NCBI RefSeq assembly: GCF_035222275.1
Contig: NC_085881.1
Coordinates: forward strand, 186,001-250,000
DNA from: Podospora bellae-mahoneyi
Taxonomy: Eukaryota; Ascomycota; Sordariomycetes; Sordariales; Podosporaceae
DNA length: 64,000 nucleotides
Direction of reading: 5' to 3'
The translations under genes and the position numbers were made by a program. This document shows, one piece after another, positions 55,754 through 64,000 of the stretch (the first letter of the stretch is position 1; the number at the start of each line of letters is the position of its first letter). The notes beneath the pieces are model-generated. The model saw only the letters and a list, made by a program, of their open reading frames with translations. It had not been told where the DNA came from and did no database searches.

Positions 55754-58700
55754 TGTCACAAACCAACTATATAGCAAGACCAAGTGGGAACTGGAGCAGG
55801 CCGTAGTAGCCAATCAAGGGAAACGTAACGGCGGGGCTGCAGGGTAATGGGGCGCTCACCTAGTAAGCGTGGTGAGCCAGGAAGGATCACCACCGCTGAC
55901 TAGTGAGCCACGGTAAGCCAGGTACGGAGGTACTTAGAGGATGGAGGTTTATATATACGGAGGAACTGGCTGGTATATAGACAGTTCTGCAGTATGCAGT
56001 TACATTCAAGTCACAGTTGTTGGTATTTAGACTATTATGATTGAGATAAGTTATTTATTTTACACTGTTTAGCTGTCCCGAACTAGGATTATTTAGAAGT
56101 ACCTTCGACTAATATCCCTTTTAAAGGTTCCGGATAGAGGTTCGTCGTACGTTATATATTGACTTCAACTCTATTACTGATACGTTAAAGGCGTCTTTTC
56201 ACCACTATGACCTAGCCTAAGAATATTTAGATGGCAGGCGTCCTACTCAGCCCAGGTTATGAGGGACCTTCTACGGTAGGTATAAAGTCTGGAATCACTT
56301 TGGCTTGATAACTTATCGACCGCATTAGAACTTGAGGCCGAAGCCCAGTAGACTAGAGACTAAGTTATCGCTCTCGCAGTAGCTAGACCTACGACTATAA
56401 CTAAGTTTCCGGTACTGAGGCATTATAGAGGAAGAAAAGCAGAATTTGGAGGGTTATTAATCTAGTTTAAAATTTATTATTACGCGCCTAAGTAATTTAA
56501 GGAGAAAAAAAAATTCCGTAGTAACTATTATACTTAAAAGATCTAGGGTTATAAAGGTTAAAATTTTTTGGTATTAGGAAAATGAAGTAGTGGACTTCCA
56601 GGAAGTTTTTTAGTAGTACGTTACATAAGAGAAAGTAAAGTTTTAGGAAGTAAAGCAGGTACTAAAAAGCTAAAAGAGTAAAGTACAAAGAAAAGAATCT
56701 TTATATATAGGTACTACGGGATTAAATAACGTAAATTACTATGGGGATTATTAGGGATAATGGTTTTACGTAATGGGAAGGGCGTACCCGCTACACGATC
56801 CTAGAAAACTAGTACGGTAATTATAGAGTTTACTATATAGAAAGAGCCTATAAAGTTTATATATAAGAGTTAGGAAGAATATTAAAAGAATAAGAAAGTC
56901 GCTAATATTAAGATCGTGAAGTAGTTAGGAGAGGTACCTACGGTTACCTAATATATACTTTATAAAAGAAATACGGTATAATTTTACCTTAGATATCCGG
57001 AGTAGCGGAAGGTATTTTAGTTTCTAGTGTATTATATACGGATATATAGAGTATTATTAAAGTAAGTCGCAAAACGGTTATAAGCCGGTACGTAAGGTAG
57101 GTAAAAAGGGTAAACTTTAGTTAGAAAGATAATAGTAAAGTAAGAAAAGGCCGATAAGGAATTAAATAATGATATTTTATAGAAGGTTTAGGATCCGGCT
57201 GAATTAAAGGAGAGCCTTTGAGTAATTTAATTAATATTTAAATAAACGGGATACTATTTCGAATACACCAACTAAAGATATACGTACGATAGTAAAGTTT
57301 TATAATAGGGAATAATATTAATATTGGATTTAAGCTTAGACTACACGCTATATTTATAGAGGAAGGTTAAGCGATACTATTAAGCTAATAAGTTTAAAAT
57401 AGATTCAAATAACAAAATTATTATTGGAAATATATGTAATAAAATATTGAAAACACTAAGGACGGAAAATAAAAAAGTTCGGCGGTAATAATTAACGGAA
57501 TTTGCATTATGAAATAACCCGGGGTAGGAGAATATTTTTAAACAATATAAACGCCTAGGAAACGACTCGCGGCTCTTTACGGGGGCTAAAAACCTTTAGC
57601 AAATTACGAAAAGTATTAATAGAGATACCGGCGTAAGGTAAAGGTATAGGATAATAAACTAATACTTATTAGCGAAGTTAATACTATATAAAAAGAAAGT
57701 AAAAAAGATAAATAATTCTAAATTACCATATGTTAAAAAGATCTTTGAGTAATAGAATCAGTAAATTGGGTACTAAGACGCATCGAATTTTGCTACAATT
57801 TTTATACTAAGCCCGGATATTATAAAAGAAAAAAAAGATTAAATTATTATGTAAAGATTTATTTCTTGCGCAAAAAGTCTATAAGAAAATATTACCGCCA
57901 AATATTACGGTTAAAAAATAATTTGGGTTCTATTCGATATTATAAATATAGGACCATCGAAGGACATAATTTTAAGGTGATTATAGTATAAGGACTATAA
58001 CTTGAAATATCGATTAAATGGATAGTGGTTACCTATAATCAAGAGAACTTTAAAAGTATTTAACTAACGAGAGGGATTTTAAGAAAACGTATAAAGCAAA
58101 GTATAAAAAAATATCCTTTGCGGTAATACCGTAAAGACCCTAGAAAATAATAATATATTTTATTGATATAAGCGGTAAATCGAAGCAATAAAGTTGATAT
58201 TTAGGTATACCTACTTGGTTCGTTAATATACGAATTAAAAAAAGAATAAAAAATAATACTTTACATACCCTATAACTATATTAAATATCTTATAATACTA
58301 TTCGGGTTAATTCATGTACTGACGACGCTTTGATTTCTCGTTAATAATATAATCCCGAAGCTCTTTAATAAAACAATAGTATATTATTTTAATAAGGTTC
58401 CTATCTCTTTATAAACTTAAAGGAATATAAGCGGTACGTACGGAAAAAATTGAATACGCTATACGGAACCGTAGTTTTAATTATTAAAAAAAAGCGAGTT
58501 CTATATATAAACTATAGTATATTGATAATATTAAATGTTATTAAGTAAGGTTCGTATGGAATTTAAGAATATTATAGTAGTTAAAAACTAACCTACGCTA
58601 TAGTTGGAGATATATTTCAGTGAATTCCTAAAGTATATAAACTTTCATCGTATATTTATCTAAGGGTACGCGGGAATTATATAGTTATTTAACCTCTTAA

Positions 58701-61700
58701 TTAATGAAAACGTAGAGTTCCGGTAAAAGTAGGAAAAAAAGTAAGCCTTTTGGGAGCTAAAAAAGGGTATTTAAAGGATCCGGTATCTAAGTTAATAAAC
58801 CCTAATCGGTTATTTAAGGTTAAAATGAGTTATTGAACTATACAATCGGTAAGTAATTAAAGTAGCGAAATAAGAATGGAAAGCTATACCTAGTAACTTT
58901 TTTTCACAGAAACTAAAAAAAAATATTAGAACTACCTAATCTATAATTCAGAGCTATCAGCTATTATCGCAATATTTAAAGAGTAAAGGTTATACTTTAC
59001 TAATATAAGTTATAAATCATAGGTTTATACGGATTATGAAAATCTATAATTCTTTACTATTGTAAGAGTCGTTAACGTACCCTAAACCCTATAATAGAAG
59101 TTTCTCTTAGAATTTAATTTCTAGATCTATTATAAAAAGGGTTCGGAAAACGTTAGGGCAAACGTATTTAGCCGGCGGGCCGACTACTGAAAGATTTATC
59201 TAGGGAGTTAGTACAATTACTTAAAGAGACGCTAAAAAGTAATTAAATATCCACTATAGCCGTAGATAGAGAATTATATAATATATCGCGAGCGGGCTAT
59301 TTTTAATAAATAGTAAAGGAAATTAGGCGACGATAGTATAAAGTATTACTAATAAAAAATTAAAATCTTAAAGTATTTAAAAAAATAGTTAAAGAAAACT
59401 ACAGTATCAGGATTGAGCGTACCTAAAGTGAAATAATAAAACGCTATCAATAATAAAAGTTTCTAGGTCGAAGCTCGGAAAATATATAAGTATTATGAAG
59501 GTTATAAAAAGGATTAAGTAATATTTTAATTAACGAAATATTAAAAATAACGTTAAAGAAGCTATGTAATTATACTATGGGTACGAAAAATTAAGGATCA
59601 TAAAGTGTACAATTCATAGATTTCTAAACTTATGACCGGTAATAGAATAGTTATGCAAAACTTTGTTAATAAATTCTTAAAATCTAAAACTACGGTAATT
59701 AACGTTACGTATAATAATATATTAAAATTACTCGATAAGCGTACTAAGTAAACGTACCTTTCACTCTATAAAAAGACCTAGTCGGTAAAGTAGTTAGCGG
59801 ATATAGTACTATAGTATATCATAATAATATATATATATAATTGAAATTTTCTATTACGGACCGCAATGCTAAACTCGTATCGAAGTTTAAAAGAGCGTTA
59901 ATAGCGAGGTTAAGAGTAATAAATAAAGTGTCTTCGGCTATTACTTATAAATAGATATTTAAACAGAACGACTTGACTAAAATGTAAAATAATAGCTGTA
60001 GAATTATATTAATTTCGAGTAGAACAATTAAGGTAAGTCATTATTTACGGTATGAATAATATATAATATATTATTAATAAAGATTACGAAAGTTACGGTT
60101 GTTTTTATAAATTTGGGTTACGAAGTAAACCTACGCTAGGGACCTCGTATAAATGTACCTAAAGCTTTGGATAAAGTAAATAAGTTATGTATATTCCAGA
60201 GTAAGTTTAAGAACTAAAATTTATAAGAGAAATGATATGGAAGTACTATGATATTAAAAGGCTCGAGGGACTTTGCTTTAAGGAAAAGAATATAGTATTT
60301 TTTTCTATATAATTTACATATTAAGAAACCTATCAAGAAGGTGGTCAACATGAGAGTAAGGCTACTTAAAATTAAAAGAAAAATATCGGAAACGGTATTA
60401 GAGTTAAAGCTACTTAATATAATACGTTTACGGTTATACATTTTTAATATCTTACTTTTATGACCCGTAGTACAGGTAAATAAAATTAATATATAGAAAG
60501 TAGCAAAAGATAAAAAAACAGAATATAGAAACGATATCAGACTTACGGTTTAATAGGGGTCATTTAAAATATTTAATCAATTTATTAAATTATGCGGCTA
60601 TAAATAATCTAAAAACCTAAAGGTAAATCTTAATTACCTAAATAAAAAAACACTCTATTAATAATACCTAAACTCACTAAAACCTAAATAAGTAAAGTCG
60701 TATTTAGGCTTAAGAAAACCCGACTAAGAAATGATTTTTCTAACTTAAAAGAACTTCGATAAAAATTGAACCTATACCTCCGATAAAGTAATTAACGTAC
60801 TATATACTATACAATGAAGATAAAAAGTACAAAAGAAATCTAGGTATAATTAACGATATGCGCTTTAATTACTTTAGGAAATTAAAGGCGTACTATTAGC
60901 AGTACCCTAACCGGTTAGAAAGGAACGACCGGCTATATTAGGAGAAAAAGAAAGATCGAAAGGCTAGGTAAGGCCTAAGGAAGGATCCAGGAAAGATAAA
61001 TCGGGGGGAATAATAACGGAGAATTCCGCTATAGGACCGTTCTGGAGAGATATAGGACGAACCGATCGTCCTTTCCGCTCGGCCTTATCTATTTTTTTAT
61101 ATTATCGAAACTATAAAAGATAACACGTCATATACGCTCCAACTAAACCTTTTTTTAACGATAAAAGTAATATCCTTTAGTATTTAGCTATCTCCGTAAT
61201 TTCCTTCGTTTATACCAACTCGGCTTCGACGGCGTCGTATTAAAAGATATCTAAGACAATTAGTAAACAAAATACCCCAAGTATTATAATAAGGAAGGGT
61301 ACGGTAGATATATTTATAGTAGCGTAGGAAATCGGGAAAGTAGAGGATATAAAAAAAGTTACGGGAAATATATGCGGAGTAGGACGAAAGTATTATAATC
61401 GAGTTACAGAGGATCTTTTCCGTAAAGCCCTACCGGTAAATACCTTAAAATATCTCTATTTACCTATACGGTTAAATATTATAGGAAAAGGAGAAGAATG
61501 AAAGGGAGATTTACAAGCAAAGAAAAACGGGCGGTAGGTAGTTATTTCAGGCTTTAGGTCGACGGGATTTCGATCTAAGAGGAAAGGCATTATAGTACAG
61601 TTAAACCAATAGGCAGGACGAATCATATATGGGGCATAAGACGCATAGCTAATCGCTAGTAGAACTAATTAGATTAGAAAATAGCCTTACCTGGGGGATT

Positions 61701-61907
61701 ATTGCTAAGGGATTATGATCCGGAATATCAGAGATCTATATATACGGAGGAACTGGCTAGTATAGATAGACAGTTCCGCAGTATACAATTATATTTAAAT
61801 TACAGTTATTGGTGTCTAGACTATTGTGATTGATACCGAACCAGGATTGTTCAGAAGTGCCTTCGACTAACATCCCTTTCAGAGGTTCTGGATAGGGGTT
61901 CGTCGCA
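55754..61907 (+). mobile_element. degenerate Ty3/Gypsy LTR element
   Basis: About 6.15 kb. The left LTR runs 55,754 to about 56,149 (TGTCACAAACC to GGTTCGTCGTA) and the right LTR about 61,590 to 61,907 (to GGGTTCGTCGCA). They share the block from TATATACGGAGGAACTGGC to the LTR end, while their 5' (U3) parts differ. Between them lie heavily RIP-mutated remains of gag (near 56.2-57.5 kb) and pol; the reverse transcriptase thumb and RNase H region is recognisable near 58.6-59.1 kb and points to Gypsy order. It is broken by very many changes and cannot be active; the LTR divergence suggests it is old. Related LTR pieces occur at 7155, 8640 and 9792. Confidence 0.75.
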
Positions 61908-61949
61908 TAGAGTACATTCAAATGTACTAATATTCACGTATTATAATAT

Positions 61950-63720
61950 GCTAAGGTTCGTAGTATATTACATTTTAATTCTACTTATAAGGATCAACTA
62001 ATTGAAATCGTCATAAATAAAAGGTCTCTCTGTAGAGTAATAACTTTAAAAGTTATAAGTGTATCTATATATTAACCTTTTAAGTATTTTGGATAACCTT
62101 GAATTTCAAACTACTAATACGTTTCACCACTATTTTACGTTATTTTGAAATCTTTCTTTACTCCTTTAGGTAAAGTAATTGCGCTTATATTTTGTTCTAA
62201 CTACTCTGTAAGCATGTAGTACCTCAGTTTAATCATAGAATCTTAACTTATTAACTATAATTGAATTATGATTTTCAATTCCTTAATCTTTTTTAATTTT
62301 ATTTAATATTCAAGAGAAATTTCGCTTACCTATGAAATGAAGCTTTGTTCTTCAAACGTCCATATATTCAATTTTTTTTTGATAACTCATATTTTAATGA
62401 TGATATTAAAAAATATGAAAATAAAAATTTAAATTATTAAAAATAGTTAATTAGGTTTAATGAAAGCTTCTAAATGGAAAAAGATTTAGAGACTTATTAA
62501 TTAACGTATATTAAATAGTTAGTTTAATTAGTAGTGATGTGTGTTGAATACTAACCTAATAATTTATTATATTTTAGTACTTTGTAGTAAATAAAAATAG
62601 ATTTCTTTGCTAAAAACGCTAGGTCTTTTTAGAGCTTTCTGAGCCTTTTCTTTTTTAAAAAAAAGATTAACTTTTTACATAATACAATGAATAAAGATAT
62701 TACTCAAATATTCCAAACTATTTTGCTGGGGTATTCTATAATTTTTTTAAAGATGTTATATTCTAATTATTACTTCTAAATTATTGAAGAAAGAAAGTGA
62801 AAATGATTTGAAATACAAATATTTACTTGATATTTATTTGTAAATAGTCTGTGAAAAGCGAAATAGTATAGTTTTTGAATTATGTGGAACGGTTACTGTT
62901 TACACTATAATAACACTATATATGCACCTTGATGTGGTATTTTAGATGATAAATTTAATTTCATAATAAATAGTACGCTTTTTCCAATCTTTAATAAACA
63001 GTAGAACTATTTCAATAACGTTTCGACGGATAGGGATTTAATTAACTAAATGCTTATTACTAGAAGACTCGCTTTGCGTAGCAAATTCTTGAGGCTATAA
63101 ATACATCTATATATCAACTTTCAAAATATAGTTAATAAACCATAATATTGCACTGATTGTGTTTTTATTCTTTGGATTTTTATATCATTTGAATGTTTCT
63201 CTGATGTATTAGTATTCTTTATCCGGAAAGGTTGTTTCTATACTTCATTAAACTATCTTGAAACTAGTTTCATCCTAATTTCACAATAAAACTTTTAAAT
63301 TTATTCTTTTAAGATATAGTGTAATGTATAGTTATGTATTTGCTGATGTTACTTTATTCTGGAAGGATTTGTTTGTTTTAAAGTAGAGTTCAATGACGTA
63401 AAAAAAAGTCTATTTCATCTATATCTCATTACATATATTCATTATAATAGGAGATAGTTATAATATAAGCAGATAAGATATAGGGATTAATTTATTCTTC
63501 TAATAATTAGAATTTAAATATAAAGGAGAAAAAGGCTTATTATTAAATGTTTCTATACTATATATTCAACACGTTATTACATATTTTTTACTACTAGTTT
63601 AATAGCTTTTAAATTTTATTAATTTTTAATAAAGCCAAAATAAACTTTTCAATATATTTTTCAAATACTACAACCATATTACGTTTATTTAGGGGTTTAT
63701 AAATCTCTTAGGTTTTAATT
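61950..63720. other. second AT-rich, CpG-poor block
   Basis: No gene. In 62,701-62,820 I count CpG 0, CpA 3, TpG 7, the same signature as 52,450-55,700 and unlike the Gypsy element between them. It may be one older block split by the element. Confidence 0.65.
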
Positions 63721-63739
63721 TTATCTTTTATTTTAATAA

Positions 63740-63940
63740 TAAAGAAAGTTCTATTTATTAGGACTAAGCTAACTAAGTCCCTACAGGCAGTAGGCTTCTT
63801 TACAGGAGTCAAGGTAAAGAAGTCTAAGGTTATAAAATATTTACTTACTAATTTCTATATATATCTTCGCTATATTCGACAATTAACTACCTACCCTTCC
63901 GCCCCCTTTAGAAGTATAAATTCTACCTTTACTTTAACTA
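63740..63940. repeat. dispersed repeat unit, partner of 49,440-49,640
   Basis: Contains GCTAACTAAGTCCCTACAGG and the following GGAGTCAAGGTAAAGAAGTC, aligned with the block at 49,484. RIP-like decay; it runs toward the window end. Probably an LTR or LTR fragment. Confidence 0.5.
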
Positions 63941-64000
63941 TTATATATATTTAAATTATATAGTACTATTAATAAAATCTTTTATAACTTCGAGTTTTTC

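Noticed and set aside
60214-60441. 75-codon minus frame inside the Gypsy element
   Set aside because: Chance frame in AT-rich decayed element DNA.

Overview
The window reads as nuclear DNA of a filamentous ascomycete, most likely Sordariales and probably close to Chaetomiaceae. The reasons are short GT-AG introns of about 45-100 bases, a CBM1-GH6 cellobiohydrolase that closely resembles the Myceliophthora/Chaetomium CBH2 type as I remember it, an Opi1/CCG-8 type regulator, and AT-rich repeats carrying the RIP mutation signature. No species name can be fixed by reading alone.

Layout. From 1 to about 49.3 kb the DNA is GC-rich and gene-bearing. In order it holds: a partial BTB protein (-), a frame-broken MYND zinc-finger gene (+), tRNA-Ser(GCT) (-), a hypothetical gene (-), a tubulin-tyrosine-ligase-domain protein (-), a nested transposon stack (7.15-10.7 kb), an unrecognised four-exon gene (+), a molybdenum-cofactor-sulfurase-like class V aminotransferase with one frame break (+), a secreted DUF8021-like protein (-), AP-1 mu (-), Opi1/CCG-8 (+), a Pro/Ser/Gln-rich protein (-), a decayed hypothetical locus (-), CBH2 (-), a phospholipase-D-like protein (-), an ACS-type MFS transporter (+), a bestrophin-like channel (+), a membrane/Cys-motif hypothetical with a GC-AG intron (-), AP-2 mu (+), a Crh-type GH16 (+) and a GH79 (-).

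From about 49.4 kb to the end the window is an AT-rich desert with no living gene that I can support. It contains a complete-looking but dead Fot1/pogo-type DNA transposon with TA target duplication (50,121-52,043), a degenerate Ty3/Gypsy LTR element (about 55.75-61.9 kb), and long AT-rich blocks whose dinucleotide signature differs from RIP: they lack CpG but keep CpA and TpG.

How the genes relate. There is no operon logic. Themes are membrane traffic (two mu-adaptins), lipid-gene regulation (Opi1), cell wall and polysaccharide enzymes (GH6, GH16, GH79) and transport (MFS, bestrophin). Several host genes are interrupted by single-base frame changes, many of them in mononucleotide runs. This could be true decay or assembly indels, and it affects how the annotation should be read.
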